From contig CAAEMT010000015.1 of assembly GCA_900757145.1 (NCBI GenBank), positions 1-7,722 of the forward strand: 7,722 nucleotides of DNA, in the 5' to 3' direction. The notes below the pieces were generated by a model. It had not been told where the DNA came from and did no database searches. It saw only the letters and a program-made list of their open reading frames with translations. This document shows positions 1 to 5,901 of the stretch, one piece after another. A program made the translations under genes and the position numbers. The DNA comes from Lachnospiraceae bacterium (GTDB lineage: Bacteria; Bacillota; Clostridia; Lachnospirales; Lachnospiraceae). Position 1 is the stretch's first letter. Each line of letters begins with the position of its first letter.

Positions 1-136
1 AGCGCACGGCATCGGCAACATTGCTTTTTCCGCTGCCGTTTGGTCCGACGATCGCAGTAATTCCGTTGTGAAACTCAAATAATATTTTGTTCGCAAATGA
101 CTTAAACCCGTGTACTTCAATGCTTTTCAGATACAT
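1..136 (-). CDS. smc: Chromosome partition protein SMC, N-terminal fragment
   Basis: The first 45 residues of an SMC ATPase, which compacts and helps segregate the chromosome as a dimer with ScpA/ScpB. The frame opens with MYLKSIEVHGFKSFANK, the standard SMC start, and reaches the Walker A (P-loop) motif GPNGSGKSN at about residues 32-40, which binds ATP. The remaining hinge, coiled coils and Walker B lie beyond the left edge of the window, so this is truncated by the window and not by mutation. The ATG (134-136) lies inside the last codons of rnc, overlapping it by 10 bp in another frame. An AAAGGGAAAG stretch just upstream, within rnc, is the only ribosome-binding-like sequence, so translational coupling to rnc is likely. 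The rnc-smc order is common in Firmicutes. Identity is very secure. Confidence 0.95.
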   Translation of the reverse strand, partial: MYLKSIEVHGFKSFANKILFEFHNGITAIVGPNGSGKSNVADAVR

Positions 137-834
137 CCTGACGCTTTCCCTTTCAATCCGATGATCGCACGGTAGGCCGCCTCCTGCTCTGCCGCCTTCT
201 TTGTGCCTCCATGTCCGCATCCCACTGCGCGCGAGCCGATACGCACCTCTACAGAAAATTGCTTTGCATGATCCGGTCCCTGCTCTCCTGTAATCACATA
301 CTGCAATTCTTCATCCTTAAAATCACGCTGTACAATCTCCTGTAAAATAGTCTTGCTATCATAAAAGAGCTTCTTATGCTCAATATCCGTCAGGACAAAT
401 TTCAAAATAAACTCTTTTGCATTAGCAAACCCACCATCCAGATAAATCGCGCCGATCAGCGCCTCCATCGCATCCGAAATAATTGAGTCGCGGTAACGCC
501 CTCCTGTATGGATTTCTCCCTTCCCAAGCAGCAGAAAGCTGCCCAGATCGATCTCTTTCGCGCATAACGCCAGCGTTGGCTCACACACGATACTCGCACG
601 CAGCCGCGTCATCTTGCCCTCCGGCATATCAGGGTATTCATGATAAAGAAAGTCACTGCTGACTACCTCCAGCACAGCGTCACCAAGAAACTCAAGACGC
701 TCATTGTCGCGCAGCCCCTCATGGCGGTGCTCATTCGCGTACGAGCTATGACACATAGCCTGTCTGAGCATCCTTCTATCGCGAAAATGATACCCTATCC
801 TCTGTTCCAGATTCTTTCCATTCCAGTCTCCCAT
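127..834 (-). CDS. rnc: Ribonuclease III
   Basis: Double-strand-specific endoribonuclease that processes rRNA precursors and some structured mRNAs in the cytoplasm. The 235-residue protein has the normal family length and two-domain layout. The catalytic RNase III domain (about 1-150) carries the signature NERLEFLGDAVLE at residues 44-56, with acidic residues E45, E48 and D52, and a second acidic cluster DAMEALIGAIYLDGG starting at residue 121 (D121, E124); these match the Mg2+-binding sites known in the family. A double-stranded RNA-binding domain follows (about 160-228), with the conserved GPDHAKQF and GTKKAAEQEAA segments. The ATG at 832-834 is preceded by AGAGGAAAG at good spacing. The gene is separated from upstream acpP by a strong terminator, so it probably starts its own unit, and it overlaps smc by 10 bp. 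All key residues appear present. Confidence 0.97.
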   Translation of the reverse strand: MGDWNGKNLEQRIGYHFRDRRMLRQAMCHSSYANEHRHEGLRDNERLEFLGDAVLEVVSSDFLYHEYPDMPEGKMTRLRASIVCEPTLALCAKEIDLGSFLLLGKGEIHTGGRYRDSIISDAMEALIGAIYLDGGFANAKEFILKFVLTDIEHKKLFYDSKTILQEIVQRDFKDEELQYVITGEQGPDHAKQFSVEVRIGSRAVGCGHGGTKKAAEQEAAYRAIIGLKGKASGCI

Positions 835-856
835 TGCTTTCCTCTTTTCTGTCTCG

Positions 857-885
857 TATTTATAAAACTTTTACCTTGCGTGCAA
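857..885 (-). promoter_or_regulatory. Possible rnc-smc promoter
   Basis: On the minus strand TTGCAC (880-885) stands 17 bp from TAAATA (857-862), or 15 bp from the overlapping TATAAA (859-864), about 25 bp upstream of the rnc start codon. The -35 match is weak. The main argument is contextual: a strong terminator lies between acpP and rnc, so rnc-smc needs a promoter in 835-944, and this is the best candidate I can find there. Confidence 0.35.
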
Positions 886-944
886 TGCCTGCATATTGTT
901 GGTGAAACATATACATCTCTATTTCTTTACATTTCCCGGTATTG

Positions 945-1002
945 AAAAAAACTGCCGCAAAATACAGGACTTATGTATACTCCAAACTGTATTTTGCGAC
1001 AG
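945..1002 (-). terminator. Rho-independent terminator after acpP
   Basis: Read on the minus strand, CTGTCGCAAAATACAG (987-1002) pairs with CTGTATTTTGCGGCAG (952-967), giving a 16-bp stem with one G-U wobble and a 19-nt loop, followed directly by seven T residues (945-951). It begins 10 bp after the acpP stop codon. This is a strong, textbook intrinsic terminator. It ends the plsX-acpP unit and separates it from rnc-smc. Confidence 0.92.
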
Positions 1003-1011
1003 ACATCCATC

Positions 1012-1242
1012 TTATCCGATTGCGTTTTTGATTGCAGCAGCCGCATCTCCTACAGAAACGATCTGCTCTGCCTTTTCATTCGGGATTTCGATGTCAAACT
1101 CCTCCTCGATCCCCATAATGATCTGAAATACATCGAGGGAATCCGCTCCAAGGTCATCCACAAATGTAGTCTCCGGTGTAATCTCATCTGCGGCTACGTT
1201 GAGAACCTCCGCAATAATACTCTGTAATTTTTCAAATTCCAT
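1012..1242 (-). CDS. acpP: Acyl carrier protein
   Basis: Small acidic carrier that holds growing acyl chains during type II fatty acid synthesis and donates acyl groups for phospholipid synthesis. At 76 residues it has the family's standard length. The phosphopantetheine attachment motif DSLD sits at residues 34-37 inside DDLGADSLDVFQ, with Ser35 the expected modification site for AcpS. The remainder is the usual four-helix, Glu/Asp-rich sequence (IEEEFDIEIPNEKAEQI). The ATG is preceded by AAAGGG at 6-8 nt. It lies 69 bp downstream of plsX, with no hairpin terminator between them, so the two are probably co-transcribed, consistent with PlsX using acyl-ACP as substrate. A strong terminator follows. 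Nothing is missing; the call is secure. Confidence 0.97.
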   Translation of the reverse strand: MEFEKLQSIIAEVLNVAADEITPETTFVDDLGADSLDVFQIIMGIEEEFDIEIPNEKAEQIVSVGDAAAAIKNAIG

Positions 1243-1261
1243 AATTCAAGCCCTTTCTTTT

Positions 1262-1273
1262 CTATAATTATAG
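1262..1273 (-). promoter_or_regulatory. Perfect palindrome containing a -10-like TATAAT before acpP
   Basis: The 12-bp sequence CTATAATTATAG is its own reverse complement and carries TATAAT on the minus strand at 1267-1272, about 25 bp upstream of the acpP start. No convincing -35 hexamer lies 16-18 bp upstream, and there is no TG extension. It could be the core of an internal acpP promoter that gives extra acpP transcript over plsX, an operator, or an AT-rich coincidence. Confidence 0.3.
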
Positions 1274-1311
1274 TTTTGTAACTACGTTGTACCTTCATAA
1301 TTACAATTTAT

Positions 1312-2337
1312 TCAATTTTCCTGACGCGCGTTCTCCGTCTGAATATACTCAAGGATCTTCTCATTGATCCGCTGTGACTTAAACTGCACACACTGGTAAA
1401 TTGAATTCTCCACTTCTTTCGCTTTTGAGCTTCCATGCGTCTTTACCACGAGTCCCTTCAGCCCAAGCAGCGGCGCCCCGCCATACTCTGATGCATCAAA
1501 AGACTTCAAGGTTTTCTTAAGCGCCGGCTTGATCAGCAACGCTCCGATCTTTGTCTTCAGATTTTCCATCATGCTGCCCTTAATCTTACTGATCAAAGTC
1601 GCTCCGACACCCTCGTAAAGCTTCAGGATCACATTGCCTACAAAAGCCTCGCAGACGATCACATCGCAGACACCAGACGGAATATCTCTCGCTTCTACAC
1701 TCCCGATAAAATTCAGATCATCGCACTGCTTAAGCAGTGGAAATGTCTCCTTTACTAACGCATTTCCCTTTTCTTCCTCTGCGCCGATATTGACAATACC
1801 GACACGCGGATTCTTGAAGCCCATCACATTTTCCATATAGATCGAGCCCATTTTTGCGAACTGGACAAGATGGGAGGATCTTGCGTCCACATTCGCTCCA
1901 CAGTCGATCAACAGTGCAAATCCGTCCTTCGTCGGGATAAGCGGTGCAAGAGCAGGACGCTCAATCCCCTTGATCCTTCCGACAATTGCCTGTCCACCTA
2001 CAAGAACCGCGCCTGAACTTCCGGCAGAGACAAAAGCATCTGCCTCCCCACGTCTGACCATCGTAAGTCCAACCACGATGGAAGAATCTTTCTTTGTGCG
2101 GATCGCCGCAACCGGCGGCTCCGCGGTCTCGATCACCATCGACGTATGGACGATCTCAATCCGTTCTTTCGGATAAGTATATTTCGCAAGCTCTTTCTCA
2201 ATAGTCTCCTGATATCCGGTCAGTATCACATGAATATTCTCATGATGTGTCACTGCCCAAACGGCGCCTTTTACAATCTCTTCCGGCGCATTATCTCCGC
2301 CCATGGCATCGACAACTACGCGAACTACTTCTTCCAT
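1312..2337 (-). CDS. plsX: Phosphate acyltransferase PlsX
   Basis: Converts acyl-ACP plus phosphate to acyl-phosphate, the donor used by PlsY in the first acylation of glycerol-3-phosphate; a peripheral membrane enzyme in the family. The 341-residue protein starts with the family hallmark VVVDAMGGDNAPEEIVKG and contains other typical stretches: LIDCGANVDARSSHLVQFA, GIVNIGAEEEKGN, DVIVCEAFVGNVILK and EYGGAPLLGLKG near the C-terminus. I place the start at the ATG at 2335-2337, because AGGAGG (2344-2349) lies 6 nt before it. An in-frame ATG 45 bp further upstream would add 15 residues that do not resemble the family and would bury this ribosome binding site. acpP follows 69 bp downstream. Upstream, a terminator separates it from rpmF, and it has its own promoter. 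Confidence 0.96.
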   Translation of the reverse strand: MEEVVRVVVDAMGGDNAPEEIVKGAVWAVTHHENIHVILTGYQETIEKELAKYTYPKERIEIVHTSMVIETAEPPVAAIRTKKDSSIVVGLTMVRRGEADAFVSAGSSGAVLVGGQAIVGRIKGIERPALAPLIPTKDGFALLIDCGANVDARSSHLVQFAKMGSIYMENVMGFKNPRVGIVNIGAEEEKGNALVKETFPLLKQCDDLNFIGSVEARDIPSGVCDVIVCEAFVGNVILKLYEGVGATLISKIKGSMMENLKTKIGALLIKPALKKTLKSFDASEYGGAPLLGLKGLVVKTHGSSKAKEVENSIYQCVQFKSQRINEKILEYIQTENARQEN

Positions 2338-2365
2338 TTTATTCCTCCTGACGTATCCAATATGC

Positions 2366-2379
2366 CGGAAATTTTTCCG
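2366..2379. repeat. Inverted repeat in the plsX leader
   Basis: CGGAAA and TTTCCG are separated by two T (14 bp in total) and lie between the predicted plsX transcription start (about 2389) and its ribosome binding site. The place fits a repressor operator for lipid-synthesis control, but the sequence does not resemble the FapR consensus I know. The arms are short, so chance is possible. Confidence 0.35.
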
Positions 2380-2395
2380 CATCCGTTACGTTACT

Positions 2396-2424
2396 ACTAT
2401 ACTAGACATCAATCTAAAAATCAA
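2396..2424 (-). promoter_or_regulatory. Sigma-A-type promoter for plsX-acpP
   Basis: On the minus strand TTGATT (2419-2424) is followed after exactly 17 bp by TATAGT (2396-2401). This matches four of six -35 positions and five of six -10 positions. Transcription should begin near 2389, giving a leader of about 50 nt before the plsX ATG at 2337. The preceding terminator at 2468-2502 makes a promoter here necessary. Confidence 0.72.
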
Positions 2425-2467
2425 GTAAGTATTGGAGCCCTTATCGATTCTGTTGTAAAATTTGCAG

Positions 2468-2502
2468 AAAAATAGGCATCTTTTTCAAGATGCCTGATTT
2501 TT
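2468..2502 (-). terminator. Terminator after rpmF, symmetrical enough to act on both strands
   Basis: A 9-bp perfect stem (2474-2482 with 2487-2495; AGGCATCTT and AAGATGCCT on the minus strand) closes a GAAA tetraloop and is followed on the minus strand by ATTTTTC. On the plus strand the same hairpin is followed by GATTTTTC. It starts 19 bp beyond the rpmF stop codon. The expected job is ending the yceD-rpmF transcript; on the other strand it could stop antisense readthrough. Confidence 0.9.
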
Positions 2503-2514
2503 CATCACAGTAGA

Positions 2515-2694
2515 TTAGTCCATTGCGATGATCTCTTTTTTGTTGTAAGTTCCGCAAGCCTTGCAGACTCTGTGCGGAAGCATCAGCTCGCCGCATTTGC
2601 TGCACTTAACAAGTGTCGGAGCGCTCATTTTCCAGTTTGCTCTTCTCTTGTCTCTTCTAGCTTTGGAAGTTTTATTCTTTGGACAGATAGACAT
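2515..2694 (-). CDS. rpmF: 50S ribosomal protein L32 (zinc-binding form)
   Basis: A small basic protein of the large ribosomal subunit. The 59-residue sequence begins MSICPKNKTSKARRDKRRAN, a typical L32 start rich in Lys and Arg, and ends with a Cys-rich unit: CSKC (C31, C34) and CKAC (C44, C47) surrounding GELMLPHRV, a four-cysteine zinc ribbon (the C+ form of L32). The ATG at 2692-2694 is preceded by AAGGAGGTG, which overlaps the end of yceD. Only 3 bp separate the two genes, so they are transcribed and probably translated together. The yceD-rpmF pairing is conserved across bacteria. A strong terminator follows. The lack of an intact second zinc-free copy cannot be judged from this window. 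Confidence 0.96.
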   Translation of the reverse strand: MSICPKNKTSKARRDKRRANWKMSAPTLVKCSKCGELMLPHRVCKACGTYNKKEIIAMD

Positions 2695-2697
2695 AAA

Positions 2698-3189
2698 TTA
2701 CACCTCCTTAAAATTACTGAAAATATCAAGGATTTTGGCCATTCTTGGATCCAAATCTGTTCGTTCACAATCACATGAGCCATCATTCAGATTTTGTCCA
2801 CAGGTGCTGCAAAGTCCTTTGCAGTCTTCCCGGCAGAGTGTCCTCTCCGGCCAGACTAACAATGCCTCATCGTGAACAAGCTGATCCACATCCAGGTTAT
2901 ATCCATCAATATAATCTTTCTCATCCAAATCAGTTTCAAACTCAAACTGAATATTAATCTCTGAAGCCACGGGCTTCAGACAACGCGCACACGGAATCAA
3001 TACCTCCAACACCGTATCGCCTTTTAAAAGAAGCTTTCTGTCGCCGCAGTTCTCAATAATAAGAGAAACAGGAGACTTCTTCGCTATCTCAAATGTCCCG
3101 AACCGATAAGAAAGCTTATCAAGTCCAAGCTCGGCATCCCGATGTACGGTCTTGCCCTCAGTTAAAATTACATCAGTCAAGTCCAACAA
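2698..3189 (-). CDS. yceD: YceD family protein (DUF177; B. subtilis YlbN)
   Basis: A 163-residue member of the DUF177 family, which is almost always encoded directly before rpmF and has been tied to 23S rRNA accumulation in other organisms; its exact activity is not settled. The family pattern is clear: CARC (C67, C70) in the middle, then CREDCKGLCSTCGQNLN (C119, C123, C127, C130) and a late CDC (C139, C141), which may bind a metal. The start is a TTG at 3187-3189, 8 nt after AGGAGG. The nearer ATG (3192-3194) is out of frame and stops after five codons, and the in-frame upstream codons reach a stop with no ATG, so TTG is the best start. A consensus promoter lies about 30 bp upstream. Confidence 0.93.
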   Translation of the reverse strand: MLDLTDVILTEGKTVHRDAELGLDKLSYRFGTFEIAKKSPVSLIIENCGDRKLLLKGDTVLEVLIPCARCLKPVASEINIQFEFETDLDEKDYIDGYNLDVDQLVHDEALLVWPERTLCREDCKGLCSTCGQNLNDGSCDCERTDLDPRMAKILDIFSNFKEV

Positions 3190-3217
3190 GACATATTCCT
3201 CCTAACGCACTTTTTAA

Positions 3218-3246
3218 ATTATACCTATCATATATTAATTTGTCAA
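3218..3246 (-). promoter_or_regulatory. Consensus sigma-A promoter for yceD-rpmF
   Basis: TTGACA (3241-3246) and TATAAT (3218-3223) on the minus strand match the consensus at all twelve positions and are spaced exactly 17 bp apart. The start of transcription should be near 3211, leaving a leader of about 20 nt before the TTG start codon. The sequence upstream has AT-rich runs that could act as an UP element. Strong constitutive expression would fit a ribosomal protein gene. Confidence 0.93.
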
Positions 3247-3262
3247 CCTATTTTTTGCGACT

Positions 3263-3299
3263 TTTCACGACTTATCTATTTGAAATTTACTTCGTGAAA
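3263..3299. repeat. Inverted repeat upstream of the yceD promoter
   Basis: TTTCACGA (3263-3270) and TCGTGAAA (3292-3299) are perfect 8-bp arms with a 21-bp AT-rich spacer, ending about 17 bp upstream of the -35 hexamer. It could be a binding site for a dimeric regulator or a hairpin in any readthrough RNA from ackA. No T-run follows directly, so it is not a classic terminator. Confidence 0.4.
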
Positions 3300-3325
3300 G
3301 AAATTGATATCATTATATAGTACAA

Positions 3326-3350
3326 CGGCAGACGCTGTGCACATCTGCCG
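3326..3350. repeat. Hairpin in the ackA-yceD gap
   Basis: CGGCAGA and TCTGCCG arms, extendable to 9 bp with a wobble pair, surround a 7-nt loop. It is GC-rich and stable, but no T-run follows on either strand. It may be a transcript-end stabilising stem or a weak second pausing site downstream of ackA. Confidence 0.45.
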
Positions 3351-3378
3351 CCTCAAAGTACGAACACATTTCATCCGG

Positions 3379-3407
3379 AAAAACACTGCCGCATCATCCA
3401 GGGCAGC
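3379..3407 (-). terminator. Probable terminator after ackA
   Basis: On the minus strand GCTGCC (3402-3407) pairs with GGCAGT (3385-3390), a 6-bp stem with one G-U pair and an 11-nt loop, followed by G and five T residues (3379-3383). It starts 25 bp after the ackA stop codon. The short stem makes it a moderate terminator; the stronger hairpin at 3326-3350 may back it up. Confidence 0.5.
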
Positions 3408-3431
3408 CGATTGCTTTTCCCGTCACCTCAA

Positions 3432-4619
3432 TTAAACAAGCGCTACTGTCTCACGGCAGATTGCAAGTTCTTCATTTGTCGGGATCACTGCGACCTTCAC
3501 CTTGGAATCCGGTGTAGAGATCATCATATCCTTGCCGCGAACCTTATTCGCCTCTGCATCAAGTGTGATGCCAAGGTAACCAAGGTATCCAAGAACCTTA
3601 TCACGAATAATATCGCCGTTCTCGCCGATACCTGCCGTGAAAGCGATCGCATCTACGCCGTTCATTGCAGCGACATAAGATCCGATATATTTCGCAACTC
3701 TGTAGCAGAATACCTCGATTGCATTCGTTGCAGCCTTATTGCCCTCTGCCATAGCATCCTCAAGATCACGGAAATCGCTGGAAAGTCCTGAAATACCCTG
3801 TACGCCTGACTTCTTATTCAGTACGTTCATCACGCCTGCGATATCAAGGTTCTCTTTCTTTGCGATAAACTCCATAATAGCCGGATCAATGTCACCGGAA
3901 CGAGTACCCATCACGAGACCTTCAAGCGGAGTAAGTCCCATGGATGTATCTACACATTTGCCGTTAAGCACTGCGCTGACAGATGCACCGTTTCCAAGGT
4001 GGGCTACAATGATCTTGGAATTATTCAGATCAAGCCCCATAAACTCTGCCGTGTGCTTGGATACAAAGCTGTGGGATGTTCCGTGGAAGCCGTAGCGTCT
4101 TACGCCGTATTTCTCATAATACTCATATGGAAGTCCGTACAGGTAAGCCTTCTCCGGCATCGTCTGATGGAAAGCTGTATCGAATACTGCTACCATCGGT
4201 ACGCCTGGCATCAGCTCCATACATGCATTGATTCCGATCAGGTTTGCCGGGTTGTGCAGCGGTGCAAGATCATTACACTGCTCGATTGCTTTAAGAACAT
4301 CAGCATCGATCACTACAGAGCTTGCAAACTTCTCGCCGCCGTGTACGACTCTGTGACCTACTGCATTTACCTCTGACAGATCCTTAACTGCGCCCGTCTT
4401 CTCATTTACAAGAGCGTGAAGCACCATCTGGATCGCCTCTTTGTGTGTCGGCATAGCTGCCTCAGTCACTTCCTTATCACAGCCTGCTTTCTGGTATGTC
4501 AGTCTTCCGTCGATTCCGATTCTTTCGCAGAGACCTTTTGCCAGTACGGACTCAGAATCAGAGTTGATTAACTGGTATTTCAAAGATGAACTACCACAGT
4601 TGATAACTAATACATTCAT
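3432..4619 (-). CDS. ackA: Acetate kinase
   Basis: Cytoplasmic enzyme that turns acetyl-phosphate and ADP into acetate and ATP, the energy-yielding last step of acetate fermentation (reversible). The 395-residue length is typical. Family motifs appear in order: VLVINCGSSSLKYQL (residues 3-17, with N7), VGHRVVHGGEKF (R90), H122 in LAPLHNP, FDTAFHQTMP (D147), RYGFHGTSH (H179), IVAHLGNGASVSAV, MGTRSGDIDP (R240), FTAGIGEN (328-335) and E384 in PTNEELAIC. These positions agree with the known catalytic and phosphate-binding residues of the family to within one residue. The ATG follows GAGGAAAG. It is 121 bp downstream of pta; that gap holds only a 6-bp stem without a T-run and no convincing promoter, so pta-ackA is probably one operon. 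Confidence 0.98.
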   Translation of the reverse strand: MNVLVINCGSSSLKYQLINSDSESVLAKGLCERIGIDGRLTYQKAGCDKEVTEAAMPTHKEAIQMVLHALVNEKTGAVKDLSEVNAVGHRVVHGGEKFASSVVIDADVLKAIEQCNDLAPLHNPANLIGINACMELMPGVPMVAVFDTAFHQTMPEKAYLYGLPYEYYEKYGVRRYGFHGTSHSFVSKHTAEFMGLDLNNSKIIVAHLGNGASVSAVLNGKCVDTSMGLTPLEGLVMGTRSGDIDPAIMEFIAKKENLDIAGVMNVLNKKSGVQGISGLSSDFRDLEDAMAEGNKAATNAIEVFCYRVAKYIGSYVAAMNGVDAIAFTAGIGENGDIIRDKVLGYLGYLGITLDAEANKVRGKDMMISTPDSKVKVAVIPTNEELAICRETVALV

Positions 4620-4740
4620 GATCTTTCCTCTTTCTTTATATGCTTTGTGCGCTTTTTATATTTTTCCTGCACTTTTAATTTCTTGAACTTCTTGAGCTTC
4701 TGGTCTTATTCTCAGAAGTCATTCATACGCTTTCGGACTC

Positions 4741-5742
4741 TTATTTATCCTCTGCCTGACACTGTACAGCAGTAATTGCAACAACACCTACGATATCGTC
4801 TGCAGAACATCCTCTGGAGAGGTCATTGACCGGCTTAGCGATACCCTGTGTAACAGGACCGTAAGCTTCTGCTTTTCCAAGTCTCTGTGTCAGCTTGTAG
4901 CCGATATTACCTGCATCGAGATTCGGGAATACAAGAACATTTGCCTGTCCGGCAACTGTGCTGCCCGGAGCTTTAGATGCACCTACGCTCGGCACGATAG
5001 CTGCGTCAAGCTGCAGTTCCCCATCGAGCTTCAGGTTCGGATACTGCTCCTTTGCGATATTTGTAGCCTCTACTACCTTGTCTACAAGCACATGCTTTGC
5101 GCTTCCCTTTGTAGAGTGGGACAGCATAGCAACCTTAGCCTCCTCGCCGACAAGCAGCTCAAAGGACTCAGCAGAAGATGCTGCGATAGCTGCAAGCTCT
5201 TCCGGATTCGGATCCTGTACAAGACCGGAATCGGCAAATACGAATGCACCGTTTGCGCCGTACTCACAGTCCGGAACGATCATCAGGAAGAATGCGGATA
5301 CAAGCTTTGTGCCCGGCTTTGTCTTCAGGATCTGCAGACACGGTCTGAGTGTATCTGCTGTAGAATGGCATGCACCGGATACCATACCGTCTGCATCGCC
5401 CATCTTTACCATCATAACACCGTAGTACAGGTACTGATTCAGAAGGATCTCCTTTGCCTGTTCCGGTGTCATACCCTTCTTGGAACGAAGCTCTACCAGC
5501 TTGTCAATGTATGCCGGTGTCTTCTCATATGTAGCCGGATCAACGATCTTAGCTCCTGTCAGGTCAAGACCTTCGCTGCCTTTCTTTACAGCCTCTTCAC
5601 TTCCGATCAGAACGATATCAGCAATACCCTCAGCAAGGATCTTTGCTGCTGCCTCATACGTTCTGCGATCTTCTGTCTCCGGTAAAACAATCGTCTTTTT
5701 GTTTGCTTTCGCCTTTGCTTTAAGAATGTCAATAAATGCCAT
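4741..5742 (-). CDS. pta: Phosphate acetyltransferase (phosphotransacetylase)
   Basis: Converts acetyl-CoA and phosphate to acetyl-phosphate and CoA, supplying acetate kinase. At 333 residues this is the short single-domain form, without the N-terminal regulatory domains of the long enterobacterial enzyme. It aligns in length with the Methanosarcina enzyme, and the residues known to matter there appear in place: R86 (R87 equivalent), R133 in GACHSTADTLRP, and S309, R310 and D316 in DLSRGCSADD. The C-terminal block NLDAGNIGYKLTQRLG is typical. The start ATG (5740-5742) is 10 nt after AGGAG. An out-of-frame ATG lies between them and opens only a six-codon frame. A promoter lies at 5782-5810 and ackA follows. 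Confidence 0.98.
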   Translation of the reverse strand: MAFIDILKAKAKANKKTIVLPETEDRRTYEAAAKILAEGIADIVLIGSEEAVKKGSEGLDLTGAKIVDPATYEKTPAYIDKLVELRSKKGMTPEQAKEILLNQYLYYGVMMVKMGDADGMVSGACHSTADTLRPCLQILKTKPGTKLVSAFFLMIVPDCEYGANGAFVFADSGLVQDPNPEELAAIAASSAESFELLVGEEAKVAMLSHSTKGSAKHVLVDKVVEATNIAKEQYPNLKLDGELQLDAAIVPSVGASKAPGSTVAGQANVLVFPNLDAGNIGYKLTQRLGKAEAYGPVTQGIAKPVNDLSRGCSADDIVGVVAITAVQCQAEDK

Positions 5743-5781
5743 GATTCATGGACTCCTTTCACTTATTTTTGCGTTATTTTG

Positions 5782-5810
5782 ATTATAACCCATATTCTTA
5801 CAAGGGACAA
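5782..5810 (-). promoter_or_regulatory. Sigma-A-type promoter for pta-ackA
   Basis: On the minus strand TTGTCC (5805-5810) is 17 bp from a perfect TATAAT (5782-5787). Transcription should start near 5775, giving a leader of about 33 nt before the pta ATG. It lies only 14 bp from the oppositely directed tmcAL promoter element, so the two may influence each other. Confidence 0.8.
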
Positions 5811-5823
5811 GATGAAATTTACA

Positions 5824-5852
5824 TTGCATCGGCGTTTTTTGTCTGTTAAAAT
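5824..5852 (+). promoter_or_regulatory. Extended -10 promoter for tmcAL
   Basis: TTGCAT (5824-5829), a 17-bp spacer, then TAAAAT (5847-5852) preceded by TGT, which gives the TGn extension that compensates for a poor -35. Transcription would start near 5859 and leave a leader of about 90 nt before the tmcAL ATG. Confidence 0.6.
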
Positions 5853-5883
5853 GGGGAATAACGCTATTGTATTGAAAATAGAA

Positions 5884-5901
5884 CAAAAACAGGAGTTTTT
5901 G
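5884..5901 (+). repeat. Small hairpin in the tmcAL leader
   Basis: CAAAAAC (5884-5890) and GTTTTTG (5895-5901) are perfect 7-bp arms around AGGA. It lies in the predicted 5' leader, about 37 bp before the tmcAL ribosome binding site. The stem is mostly A-T pairs, so weak. There is no T-run beyond the stem and no sign of a larger riboswitch fold. Confidence 0.35.

Noticed and set aside
2338..2382. Upstream ATG giving PlsX 15 extra residues
   Set aside because: The AGGAGG site lies inside that extension and is ideally spaced for the ATG at 2337; the extra residues do not resemble PlsX N-termini.
4680..4703. Tandem TTCTTGAAC/TTCTTGAGC repeat in the pta-ackA gap
   Set aside because: Only two imperfect 9-bp units in a pyrimidine-rich spacer; no structure or known site, so probably chance.
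4690..4725. Stem CTTCTG/CAGAAG after pta as a terminator
   Set aside because: Only 6 bp and no T-run on the minus strand, so it is unlikely to separate pta from ackA.
4958..5425. 155-codon plus-strand open frame within pta
   Set aside because: Low-complexity Ser/Ala-rich translation typical of the complement of a conserved gene; pta is unmistakable on the other strand.
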